A stretch of DNA of 16,930 nt, taken from assembly GCA_002426495.1 (NCBI GenBank), contig DIQC01000056.1:2658-19587 (forward strand). The letters run 5' to 3'. Within the stretch, counting starts at the first letter, position 1. Each line of letters opens with the position of its first letter. Shown here one piece after another: positions 6,832 through 13,616 of the stretch. Made by a program: the position numbers and the translations under genes. This DNA is from Thermacetogenium sp. UBA5472 (GTDB lineage Bacteria > Bacillota > DSM-12270 > Thermacetogeniales > Thermacetogeniaceae). Under the pieces are notes generated by a model that did not search any database, was not told the origin of the DNA, and worked only from the letters and a program-made list of their open reading frames with translations.

Positions 6832-7797
6832 TCAGCTGGCTTGTACATCCCACTTGCCGCAGCGGCTGCCCCAGCGAGCGATCACCTCGCCATTTTGGAA
6901 GAACTGTACTATTTCACAATGGTTGGGACATGACTTACACTCAAAACTGCGGGTTTGGTAGCTGAAATCTGTCACCTCAAAGCCTTTGAACTTTGTCTCT
7001 TCCTTATTCTGTTCTACTTTTTCTCTGGCCAGGATAGCCACACCAAATGCACCCATTACAGCGAAATGCTTTGGAACAATCACTTCATGTCCCAGTGACT
7101 GCTCGAAGGCCTTTTTTATGCCGGCATTGGCAGCAACCCCTCCTTGAAAAGCAACAGGAGGAAGAATCTCTTTTCCCTTGCCTACGTTGTTTAAGTAATT
7201 ACGCACCAGGGCTTCACAAAGTCCGGCAATGATATCTTCTGTACTGTGACCAAGCTGCTGTTTGTGAACCATATCTGATTCCGCAAAAACCGTGCAGCGA
7301 CCGGCAATGCGTACCGGGTGCTCAGCTTTTATAGCCAACCCACCAAAATCCTCGATGGGAATACAGAGTCGAGCTGACTGCTGATCTAAAAACGAACCGG
7401 TACCGGCGGCACAGACGGTATTCATGGCGAAATCTGTAACGATGTCATCCCGTAGTATAATAATTTTGGAGTCCTGTCCTCCGATCTCCAGTATTGTTTG
7501 TACTCCGGGCACAAAACGTGATGTAGCTATAGCGTGAGCAGTGATCTCATTTTTAATGATATCCGCTCCGACCATAACCCCTGCTAGATACCTGGCACTG
7601 CCAGTGGTACCGGCTGCCACAATCTCAATATCATCAGGAACGAGACTTGAAATTTCTTGCATACCTTCCTGTACAACCCGAATTGGCTGTCCCTGAGTTC
7701 TGAGATACAATGATGCCAGTATCTCATCTTGCTCATCGATTACAATTAAATTGGTGCTCACAGAACCAACATCGATTCCTAGAAAAGCCCTTTTCAT
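6832..7797 (-). CDS. 2-hydroxyacyl-CoA dehydratase-type activase (BadF/HgdC family ATPase)
   Basis: A 321-residue ASKHA-fold ATPase that should bind a [4Fe-4S] cluster between two subunits and use ATP to push a low-potential electron into a partner enzyme. Motifs seen: phosphate-1 GIDVGSVSTNL (7-17), phosphate-2 IGGQDSK (105-111), adenosine-region QGGVAANAG (218-226), and the two expected cluster cysteines, C129 in NTVCAAGTGSFLDQ and C168 in GRCTVFAESDM. It is longer than stand-alone HgdC (about 260 residues). The extra C-terminus carries C287, C290, C294 and C313 (CKSCPNHC...RCGKW), which may bind another metal site; similar tails occur in activases linked to DUF2229 proteins. It is the last gene of the TetR-led operon, 23 bp after the previous gene. 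The substrate of the system is unknown. Confidence 0.92.
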   Translation of the reverse strand: MKRAFLGIDVGSVSTNLIVIDEQDEILASLYLRTQGQPIRVVQEGMQEISSLVPDDIEIVAAGTTGSARYLAGVMVGADIIKNEITAHAIATSRFVPGVQTILEIGGQDSKIIILRDDIVTDFAMNTVCAAGTGSFLDQQSARLCIPIEDFGGLAIKAEHPVRIAGRCTVFAESDMVHKQQLGHSTEDIIAGLCEALVRNYLNNVGKGKEILPPVAFQGGVAANAGIKKAFEQSLGHEVIVPKHFAVMGAFGVAILAREKVEQNKEETKFKGFEVTDFSYQTRSFECKSCPNHCEIVQFFQNGEVIARWGSRCGKWDVQAS

Positions 7798-7820
7798 GAC
7801 AATTATCCCCCCAAAGCTGT

Positions 7821-8921
7821 TTAAGCAAGTTGCCTTTTATCAGCATTTTGTTCTCTTCTCCGTTTAAGCAGATCAATAAAAGCCTCCAGCCTTGTTACTA
7901 AACCAGCAGCAGCAGTCTGCTCATCGATAAAGACTGTCATCACCGGTATACCCTCTTCCCTGCTCACCCTGGGTACGATTCCCTTGGCCATGATCTCCGG
8001 GATACAAGAGAAGGGTGCTAATTGAATAACACCATCATAGCCATCTTTAGCATAAATAACAATTTCACCGATACTGTTGATGCCATGCCCGCCGATCATT
8101 TCATTAAGATAAGGGTGTGCCATCTGAAAGACGTCACGTTCTCCTTCTCTTCCTTCAACAAAAACATTTTTCTCGGCATAGGAGGTTAACCAGATGGAAC
8201 GATCTGTGTAGACCCCCATTTCACCCAAGTTCTTTTGAATACAGAAATTTACAGCATGTTCTAAAACCACATATATTTCGCCGATAATACCGATTTTAAG
8301 AGGGGTTTGCGAGCGATCCTGAGGTACTTTAGCTAAAACTTTTATACCCTCCCACCGGGCATCTTCGATATCATCCACGGTTTGTGCTTCGTCAAGCATA
8401 TCCAGTGCAGTTTTAAACGCTTTTGCCGTATCCCCTTTGTTGATCTCATAAGGCATATACCTGTACATCAGAAACTCAATCTCATCAGTAATCTCAAGTT
8501 TCTTATATCCCTTTTTTATCAACTGAATAAAGGTACGCCAAGACATTCGCTTAGGTTTGATCATCCACAATTTTTTGATAAAGTCCAGATAATTAGATTG
8601 AGGTGGTTCGAAAGATAGTATTTTAAAGTCATGTCCTAATTCGTTTATGATCTTCTGCTGCATTATACTATAATACCCTGCCCTACAGGGCCCAACACCA
8701 CCTGATGAGATGCCTACCTCCGCACCCATCTCTATCGTTTCCAAAAAGGTTCCTAACAGTACCTTGAAAGGAATACAAGAAAATTCTGGGGAATAACGGA
8801 CACCCAAATCCATAGTCCGCTTGCTTGGTTCTGGCGGAACCACTACTTCATAACCTAAATCCTCAATCAACATCTTAAATGCAACATATGAATAACCCAT
8901 ATGGGGAAATGTTAACTTCAT
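7821..8921 (-). CDS. COG3581-like activase partner (dehydratase/benzoyl-CoA reductase superfamily)
   Basis: A 366-residue cytoplasmic protein belonging, by its motifs, to the uncharacterized relatives of HgdB/BcrB-type subunits. Conserved cysteines lie in SPEFSCIPFKV (C49), GVGPCRAGYY (C79) and LAPFSCIPEIMAKG (C306). They are candidate Fe-S ligands, as in the catalytic subunits that receive electrons from the activase. A central domain starts near LKIGIIGEIYVV (208). The C-terminus reads FIDEQTAAAGLVTRLEAF followed by a basic DLLKRRR, closely matching the end of the next protein in the operon, so the two are tandem paralogs. The ATG overlaps the upstream stop codon (ATGA). In many anaerobes these domains are fused to an activase in one long chain; here they are separate genes. 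No substrate has been established for the group. Confidence 0.85.
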   Translation of the reverse strand: MKLTFPHMGYSYVAFKMLIEDLGYEVVVPPEPSKRTMDLGVRYSPEFSCIPFKVLLGTFLETIEMGAEVGISSGGVGPCRAGYYSIMQQKIINELGHDFKILSFEPPQSNYLDFIKKLWMIKPKRMSWRTFIQLIKKGYKKLEITDEIEFLMYRYMPYEINKGDTAKAFKTALDMLDEAQTVDDIEDARWEGIKVLAKVPQDRSQTPLKIGIIGEIYVVLEHAVNFCIQKNLGEMGVYTDRSIWLTSYAEKNVFVEGREGERDVFQMAHPYLNEMIGGHGINSIGEIVIYAKDGYDGVIQLAPFSCIPEIMAKGIVPRVSREEGIPVMTVFIDEQTAAAGLVTRLEAFIDLLKRRREQNADKRQLA

Positions 8922-9904
8922 TTTTGCCCTCCCCTCCTTTTCAGCATATCTACAAAAGCCTCCAAGCGGGTATCTACTCCACCACTGCCAGTTTCTTCAT
9001 CAATAGAAAGAGTCATAAAAGGCATATGCCCCCACTCTTTAGCCTCTATTTCCATAAATCTACCCAACATAGCATCAGGACCACATATAAAAGCGGATAT
9101 ATGGATGATCCCATCTACCCTTTTCCTGCCCAAATAGTGATAAGCTCCATGCATAGCACGATTTGAGTAATACCAGAACATCTGTTTGGGCATTTTTTTC
9201 GCTTCCCTGAGCAGCTGCCTCGGAGTCAGCATCTCCACGGTATGGACTCTTGCCCCTGACTCATTTAGTTTCTTAACGATATCCATATTGGCATATGGAT
9301 CATAGACAAGATAGGGGTAGCCGATAACAGCAATAGACAGAGCATCCCGGTCTACCTGTTGACTCTTTTTACACCCAGTCTCCATATATTCCAGCGCATC
9401 ATTGGCCAGCATGCCATTGCGCAGCAAACGATTGTATCGCCGTAATGCCCGGCAGGCAAGATAGTATGCCCTGGTTATTGTAGTGAGGCTTGCGCCGAAC
9501 CTTTCACCTATATCTCTGGCAATATGGAAAAGCTCAAAGCGCCCCTTGGTCAGGTCAACCCTCGTGTCGAGCAGTTCCGGCAGATTTTTAATAGTTGCAC
9601 GCAGTAGGTCAGGAAGCGCCAAAAATTTAGGGCAAAATGTTTCAGTTCCCAGCTTACGCAGCTTGACTAAACGCGGCACAAAAAGCATGTCCACCTGATC
9701 CTTAATCTCCATGATATGTCCATGATACAATTTGATAGGTATACAGGCGTCATTAACCGCTTCGGCCACTCCGGCGTTGAGAATTTGTTGATTGGTAGGA
9801 GGTGATGTAATCACATCCGCCCCTAATTCTTCGAAAAATGTCTTCCACAAAGGATAAAAAGAAAAATAGCTCAAATAACGCGGAATACCTATCCGAACCG
9901 GCAT
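8918..9904 (-). CDS. DUF2229/COG3580-like activase partner
   Basis: A 328-residue protein (ATG at 9904). A GTG 12 bp upstream is in frame, but it lies inside the GAGGTG that serves as ribosome binding site for the ATG. The N-terminus PVRIGIPRYLSYFSFYPLWK is typical of DUF2229. Cysteines are in VNDACIPIKLYHGH (C54), TFCPKF (C91) and ISAFICGPDAM (C274), spaced like those of its downstream paralog. The C-terminus SIDEETGSGGVDTRLEAF repeats the paralog's ending, so the pair may form a heterodimer like the two catalytic subunits of 2-hydroxyacyl-CoA dehydratases. It is first after the TetR gene (22-bp gap). Electron acceptance from the activase is inferred from the family and operon; the chemistry is unknown. 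Confidence 0.85.
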   Translation of the reverse strand: MPVRIGIPRYLSYFSFYPLWKTFFEELGADVITSPPTNQQILNAGVAEAVNDACIPIKLYHGHIMEIKDQVDMLFVPRLVKLRKLGTETFCPKFLALPDLLRATIKNLPELLDTRVDLTKGRFELFHIARDIGERFGASLTTITRAYYLACRALRRYNRLLRNGMLANDALEYMETGCKKSQQVDRDALSIAVIGYPYLVYDPYANMDIVKKLNESGARVHTVEMLTPRQLLREAKKMPKQMFWYYSNRAMHGAYHYLGRKRVDGIIHISAFICGPDAMLGRFMEIEAKEWGHMPFMTLSIDEETGSGGVDTRLEAFVDMLKRRGGQK

Positions 9905-9926
9905 TAACGAAAACACCTCAGCTTTC

Positions 9927-10538
9927 TTATTGATTAATTACACCATATAGCCATATATCTAGCAGCTGTTTAAAAGCCTCTTCTTCGTCCATATTCTCCT
10001 GTTCGGGTATGAATTGCTTTAAGACAAGATACCCCAAGAGTGGCGCAAAAAGTGAAATAGTCATCAGGCAAGCGTTATAATTTCTGTAATAACCTGTAGA
10101 CTGCTGCTTTACAATGGGCTCCTTGATCTGTTCCAGAATTGGTTTTGTAATTCTTTCAACCAGCATTTGTTGCATTTCAGGATGAAACTGTGCTTCATAA
10201 AAAAGCAATTTTAATAGGGGCACCTGCTGCATAACCTCTTGTGACTGAGTTATGATAGAAGATACCTTGCTTTGGCTTTGGCTGTCCCCTCTCTCTATCA
10301 CCTCAACTAGAGGATCCGAAATATCCAGTAGTTGGTAATTATCAACCACTTGCAGAAGAATACTCTGCAGTATTCCTTTCTTAGTACTGAAATGGCGAAA
10401 TATAGTCCCCTCCGCTACACCAGCCTCCTGCGCGATCTCACTAGTTGTGGATCCTTCAAAGCCCTTCACTGAAAAGACCTTGATGGCGGCATCAATGATC
10501 TTTTTCTGAGTTTTGGTCAGTCCCAGTGCTTTATCCAT
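9927..10538 (-). CDS. TetR/AcrR-family regulator
   Basis: A 203-residue repressor. Residues about 9-55 are the TetR DNA-binding domain: TKTQKKIIDAAIKVFSVKGF, then TTSEIAQEAGVAEGTIFRHF and STKKGILQSIL. The remaining 145 residues are the helical ligand and dimer domain, similar to TetR regulators of fatty-acid or acyl-CoA-related genes. It heads the activase operon. Its own promoter lies in a perfect 46-bp palindrome (10556-10601) ending 17 bp from its start codon, so autoregulation is likely, with release by a ligand tied to the operon's substrate. A SD-like GGGGGCG precedes the ATG. Confidence 0.93.
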   Translation of the reverse strand: MDKALGLTKTQKKIIDAAIKVFSVKGFEGSTTSEIAQEAGVAEGTIFRHFSTKKGILQSILLQVVDNYQLLDISDPLVEVIERGDSQSQSKVSSIITQSQEVMQQVPLLKLLFYEAQFHPEMQQMLVERITKPILEQIKEPIVKQQSTGYYRNYNACLMTISLFAPLLGYLVLKQFIPEQENMDEEEAFKQLLDIWLYGVINQ

Positions 10539-10555
10539 GGAACGCCCCCTAGATA

Positions 10556-10621
10556 TTCTTATAATAATGAGAGTGATTGCTCACTCTCATTATTATAAGA
10601 AAGAACAGACGTTGATGTCAA
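10556..10621 (-). promoter_or_regulatory. TetR operon promoter within a perfect 46-bp palindrome
   Basis: Arms of 21 bp (10556-10576 and 10581-10601) match perfectly around a 4-nt centre; the core reads GAGTGATTGCTCACTC. On the minus strand TTGACA (10621-10616) is followed after 18 bp by TATAAT (10597-10592), so the -10 and the predicted transcription start lie inside the palindrome. This is the classic position for a TetR-family operator. Confidence 0.88.
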
Positions 10622-10872
10622 CCAAGTATTTTTACTATGTATTTTAGTCCTGTTATTCACATCAATAATGCATGGATAATTTTCTCAGTTTAATTTCAAG
10701 AGTACCTATCCACAATAAGTGAAAAGGACGTGCCTTGCATGAAAGAAAATCCGTTTGCAAGCATCATAAAAAATAAATTTCAGTCTGAGATTTGAGCCAC
10801 AGCGATAAAGAAGCTCTGGAAGAAGCATCTCAAGATTGCATAAGACTTCCGGACTTATAAGGCACGCACCCC

Positions 10873-10899
10873 AAAAACCTGGTCTTTTTTCTTACCAGG
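10873..10899 (-). terminator. Terminator-like hairpin on the minus strand
   Basis: CCTGGT / ACCAGG (10878-10883 and 10894-10899) form a 6-bp stem with a 10-nt loop. On the minus strand the stem is followed by TTTTTGGGG. It could stop minus-strand transcription running past the DUF1189 gene, though about 550 bp separate them. Confidence 0.45.
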
Positions 10900-10913
10900 C
10901 TTGAAACAAGTTC

Positions 10914-10949
10914 TTAGTTCAGAAAGTGATTCGACATCTTCTGAACTAA
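10914..10949. repeat. Perfect 11-bp inverted repeat upstream of the plus-strand gene
   Basis: TTAGTTCAGAA (10914-10924) and TTCTGAACTAA (10939-10949) are perfect arms separated by 14 bp, about 60 bp ahead of the gene at 11009. It may be an operator or a leader hairpin; no T-run follows. Confidence 0.5.
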
Positions 10950-11008
10950 TCAGAAAAATATTTAGCATAATATAACTATGGCAAAACTCTTTGGAAAGGG
11001 TTGAATAA

Positions 11009-11512
11009 TTGACAGGAGCAGCTCATCTTATAACAGGTTCTTTTATGTACGCTATAACAAGGAGGAACAAAATCCTGGGGCCCACCTTGGCTTTTGCTTC
11101 CCATTTTGCCCTTGACGCTATCCCTCATTTCGACAATTTCGCCTGGAACATTCCTCTGGGTTTTTTTGCTGTTCTTTTTTTACTGCGTCTTACAAAGCGT
11201 ACGAGAGACCCATTCTTCTTGATTAGCGCCCTATTCGGCATGCTCCCCGATATCAACTGCCTCCTAAAAATCAGTAATTATATTATCATCCTCCATCAAC
11301 AATGTCACTTCGATAAAACCTATCCAATAACTATTTCCTATCTATATATTGAGATTTATGGCTGTTTGGTCATCGGCTACCTGATTTCAATCAGATATTC
11401 CAAACGCATCACCCGAATCAGATCCAATGAAAACCCAATCCTTACGCTATTCCAGAAGATCGCCGTCATTTTCCACAATCTCGCTCCTGTTCGCCCGCAC
11501 CGCAAACCATAA
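11009..11512 (+). CDS. Small membrane protein with His/Asp motif (DUF457/YdjM-like)
   Basis: A 167-residue protein starting at TTG with GGAAAGGG about 8 nt upstream. The N-terminus GAAHLITGSFMYAI and the segment FASHFALDAIPHFDNF (29-44) carry H6, H32, D36, H40 and D42. This arrangement resembles the membrane-bound metal-dependent hydrolase-like DUF457/YdjM group, where it is thought to bind metal. Hydrophobic stretches lie at about 22-38, 47-60, 68-80 and 108-127, with a second acidic motif, GMLPDINCLL, at 77-86. It is the only plus-strand gene in the middle of the window. Its last 22 codons overlap the 3' end of the convergent DUF1189 gene, and this C-terminus (RPHRKP) looks unlike the rest, so the natural stop may have been lost. 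The function is unknown. Confidence 0.6.
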   Translation: MTGAAHLITGSFMYAITRRNKILGPTLAFASHFALDAIPHFDNFAWNIPLGFFAVLFLLRLTKRTRDPFFLISALFGMLPDINCLLKISNYIIILHQQCHFDKTYPITISYLYIEIYGCLVIGYLISIRYSKRITRIRSNENPILTLFQKIAVIFHNLAPVRPHRKP

Positions 11513-12232
11513 GTAAAGCAGAGCTATGCTGTAGTAGATATACCACCCGTAGATAAACCCAGGAGCAAGAATCTGATGGAGCGCCTGGAATAGAGTGGGA
11601 ATAGTAAGAGCGAAAACAGTAATTTTAAAGACTTGTCCATAGCGCAGGCTGATGTTTTGTATTGATGAAAACAGCCGACAAACAATACCCAACAGCGCTG
11701 CTGTACAAAGCTTTGCCAAGAAAAAATAGATAAGGCCGAAGAAAATGATCATGAACCCCACAAATTTTTTCGAATCTGACAAATAATTTTCGACATCGGC
11801 TTTATGGATTTCCTGTTCCTGAAATACAGAATAACTAAATGTCTGCTTTTCTACTGTGCTCTGTTTGCTCACCATCTCTGTTTTAGAAAAGTATATACCG
11901 AAATCATAATCATCTAGAACACTGTCATCTGTCTCACCGCTGGTATCAATGTAAACAGCACTCCCGTCACCTTCAAAAACCAGCGGCATCTCTCCTGACA
12001 TCGTTAACTCCCCATTCTTTAATACAAAATCAGGGATCTCTTTGTGAAACTCGCTGATGAAATCATCCACACCTCTATTAAAATCAAAAACAACAGATAA
12101 AAGTACCGGTAATCCCAATATCAATACTATAAGCAGTAAATAATTAATCACCTTTTTCCAGGGCGAATGAGCAAAATTTCGGTACTCTGAAAAGTTGATG
12201 GCACTGTCACTCATATTTTTAAGAAAGCCCAC
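11447..12232 (-). CDS. DUF1189 family membrane protein
   Basis: A 261-residue protein with a GTG start and GGAGG seven bases upstream. One helix lies at about residues 28-48, followed by an extracytoplasmic domain of about 105 residues (VDDFISEFHKEIPDFVLKNG ... VYIDTSGETDDSV). Several C-terminal helices follow, at about 155-187, 200-218 and 224-245. The IPDFVLKNGEL and YIDTSG segments are hallmarks of DUF1189, a Firmicutes family of unknown function that is sometimes near transport genes. It follows the CGGC-domain gene by 114 bp on the same strand; that gap holds an imperfect hairpin. Its 3' end overlaps the convergent gene by 66 bp. Confidence 0.85.
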   Translation of the reverse strand: MGFLKNMSDSAINFSEYRNFAHSPWKKVINYLLLIVLILGLPVLLSVVFDFNRGVDDFISEFHKEIPDFVLKNGELTMSGEMPLVFEGDGSAVYIDTSGETDDSVLDDYDFGIYFSKTEMVSKQSTVEKQTFSYSVFQEQEIHKADVENYLSDSKKFVGFMIIFFGLIYFFLAKLCTAALLGIVCRLFSSIQNISLRYGQVFKITVFALTIPTLFQALHQILAPGFIYGWYIYYSIALLYLWFAVRANRSEIVENDGDLLE

Positions 12233-12281
12233 TTCAAAACCTCCACTTTTATGCCGAATTTACGGTCTTTAATTTATAACG

Positions 12282-12326
12282 CTGGCAGAACCGTCCTGTT
12301 ACTAGTCCTCATCAGTCGGTTGCCAG
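12282..12326. repeat. Imperfect hairpin with GAACCGTCC core
   Basis: CTGGCAgaACCG (12282-12293) pairs with CGGTTGCCAG (12317-12326), with a two-base bulge, around a 23-nt loop. It shares GAACCGTCC (12289-12297) with the REP-like element at 6793-6830. It lies between the CGGC and DUF1189 genes. Confidence 0.4.
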
Positions 12327-12346
12327 AATGTGGGTATTAGCTCCTG

Positions 12347-12868
12347 TCAATGATGTGTCCCTTCTACAACCCGCACCCCTTTATTTTCAATGCTGCGCTT
12401 AATCTGTGCTTTGTGAGGGCAAGGCGGATAATCATCCTTCAGCATCATACAGGAAGAAAGATGAACCACATCAAGACCATGTGGTATCAATTTTTCTACA
12501 AGCCGGGAAACTCTCCTCCCTGAACACCCGCCGCATGTGAAGAACCCGACAATCTCCGCATTTGGCCCATATTGTTCAAAAGCCAGCTTACGACAGTTAA
12601 ATGCCTTAAAACAGGCTATTCCTGGACAGACCTCTGAAACTACCTCACAGCGCACAACTGCGATTTTTGTCGTTTTTTGCTTATCTTTACCCTCATCACT
12701 GTTTACTGCAAATTTAATATACTTATCATAAGCAGCGCGGACATCTGCTTCAGTTACCTCTTCTCGGCCGCTTTTGCGTACCTCTTTTTCTACCGCCTTT
12801 TTCGCCATTCCCCTGACGAAAGACGGGGCTTTTTCAATCTGTTTCAAAGCTTCCTTTGGCCAGTGCAA
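12347..12868 (-). CDS. PCP_red-CGGC domain fusion protein
   Basis: A 173-residue soluble protein starting at TTG with AAGGAGG about 8 nt upstream. Residues 3-50 (WPKEALKQIEKAPSFVRGMA, then KAVEKEVRKSG and VTEADVRAAYDKY) match the short helical domain found at the C-terminus of protochlorophyllide reductase subunit B (PCP_red). Here it stands at the N-terminus and outside photosynthesis. Residues about 67-170 are a CGGC domain: VVRCEVVSEVCPGIACFKAF, NCRKLAF, GFFTCGGCSGRR, HLSSCMM and PPCPH. Cysteines C74, C81, C86, C92, C112, C115, C140 and C150 could bind a metal or Fe-S centre. CGGC proteins are common in anaerobes and have no firm function. It is monocistronic or co-transcribed with the DUF1189 gene. 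Confidence 0.85.
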   Translation of the reverse strand: MHWPKEALKQIEKAPSFVRGMAKKAVEKEVRKSGREEVTEADVRAAYDKYIKFAVNSDEGKDKQKTTKIAVVRCEVVSEVCPGIACFKAFNCRKLAFEQYGPNAEIVGFFTCGGCSGRRVSRLVEKLIPHGLDVVHLSSCMMLKDDYPPCPHKAQIKRSIENKGVRVVEGTHH

Positions 12869-13021
12869 TTTAACTTCCTCCTTCCATAACTGCAGCTAAC
12901 AATACTGTGACATCAGATAATTCCCCAGGCAGCTGCTGTCATATTGAACCGCTGTTTATTATTAAATGAGTATATATGTTTTTTCTACAAAAACAGTAAA
13001 TATCCTTGTCTATGAGCATTA

Positions 13022-13053
13022 AAACAAGAGCAACTTTTTGACTGCTCTTGTTT
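13022..13053. terminator. Strong hairpin, likely terminator
   Basis: AAACAAGAGCA / TGCTCTTGTTT form a perfect 11-bp stem (13022-13032 and 13043-13053) with a 10-nt loop. T-rich sequence follows on both strands (TTTGTT on plus, TTTTAAT on minus). It lies between the L,D-transpeptidase side and the CGGC gene and would insulate them. Confidence 0.65.
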
Positions 13054-13334
13054 GTTACCAATTAGCTATTTTTTGTTCTTGAGTACGTCTGATTTGCTGC
13101 TTACTTATTCCTGAGCATGAGAACACAATATCTTACAATATAAATTCATTCATCCCGTCGTAAAATCCTGCTGGAGTTTTGACCATCAGACAGTTATCCA
13201 AATACCCATTTCAACATGTGCGGCAAAAGCAATTCTCGCACTATACAAAGTTGCTTAAGTATTCCCCGCAAAACTGTATACTGTATATGGATATAAATAC
13301 CCCGGATTAATTCCAGGGTCTCAACTACGAAAAC

Positions 13335-13469
13335 TTATTTCTCGTCTTTTAGGCATCTGATTTTGGCTTCCACAGATTCAGCTTCAGCCTTCAAATCTTT
13401 CAGGTAACCCTCCAGCTTAGCAATCTTCTCTTCCCTACTAAAAAAGCGCCTCTTTATACGCTGAATGAA
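13335..13469 (-). pseudogene. Remnant of a small coiled-coil protein (DUF5320-like C-terminus)
   Basis: An open frame of 44 codons ends at TAA (13335-13337) and reads RRFFSREEKIAKLEGYLKDL, then KAEAESVEAKIRCLKDEK. This is a typical charged coiled-coil ending of DUF5320-type small proteins of anaerobes, which usually have a glycine- and methionine-rich N-terminus. Upstream there is an in-frame stop (13470-13472), and no ATG, GTG or TTG lies between it and the conserved part with a ribosome site, so the 5' half is missing. It was too short and start-less to be called as a gene. The family name is my recognition of the pattern and could be wrong. Confidence 0.5.
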
Positions 13470-13545
13470 TTAAGATAGGAGATAGGTAGTTGACAAGCGC
13501 AGTCGTCTGTTAAATGTCAGACTACCCAGCGTTCTGAATAGAAAT

Positions 13546-13577
13546 GAACTACTCCTGCGGGCAAAAAGGAGCAGTTC
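13546..13577 (-). terminator. Hairpin downstream of the L,D-transpeptidase gene
   Basis: On the minus strand GAACTGCTCCT pairs with AGGAGTAGTTC (13577-13567 with 13556-13546) through 11 bp including one G-U pair, with a 10-nt loop. It lies 40 bp past the stop. The following ATTTCTATTC is only moderately T-rich. The G-U pair suggests a structure that functions in minus-strand RNA. Confidence 0.55.
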
Positions 13578-13616
13578 TTAGATGAGATTACGACACTTTC
13601 GTTGAAAGGATAAAAA

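Larger units (their letters stand above)
10622..11008. other. Gene-poor intergenic region
   Basis: This 387-bp stretch holds no convincing gene. The only ATG with a weak SD (10740) gives 19 codons. It contains two hairpins listed separately (10873-10899 and 10914-10949). A promoter for the plus-strand gene at 11009 must lie here, but only weak -10-like TAATAT/TATAAC sequences near 10967-10977 are visible, with no clear -35. Confidence 0.6.
12890..13616. other. Gene-poor region with a gene remnant and hairpins
   Basis: No intact gene is visible over 727 bp. It holds a hairpin at 13022-13053, a coiled-coil gene remnant at 13335-13469 and a hairpin at 13546-13577, each listed separately. The stretch 13060-13320 shows nothing recognizable on either strand. 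Confidence 0.6.

Noticed and set aside
10740..10799. Small plus-strand gene of 19 codons
   Set aside because: Only a weak, poorly spaced ribosome site, no conserved pattern, and stops in all frames soon after.
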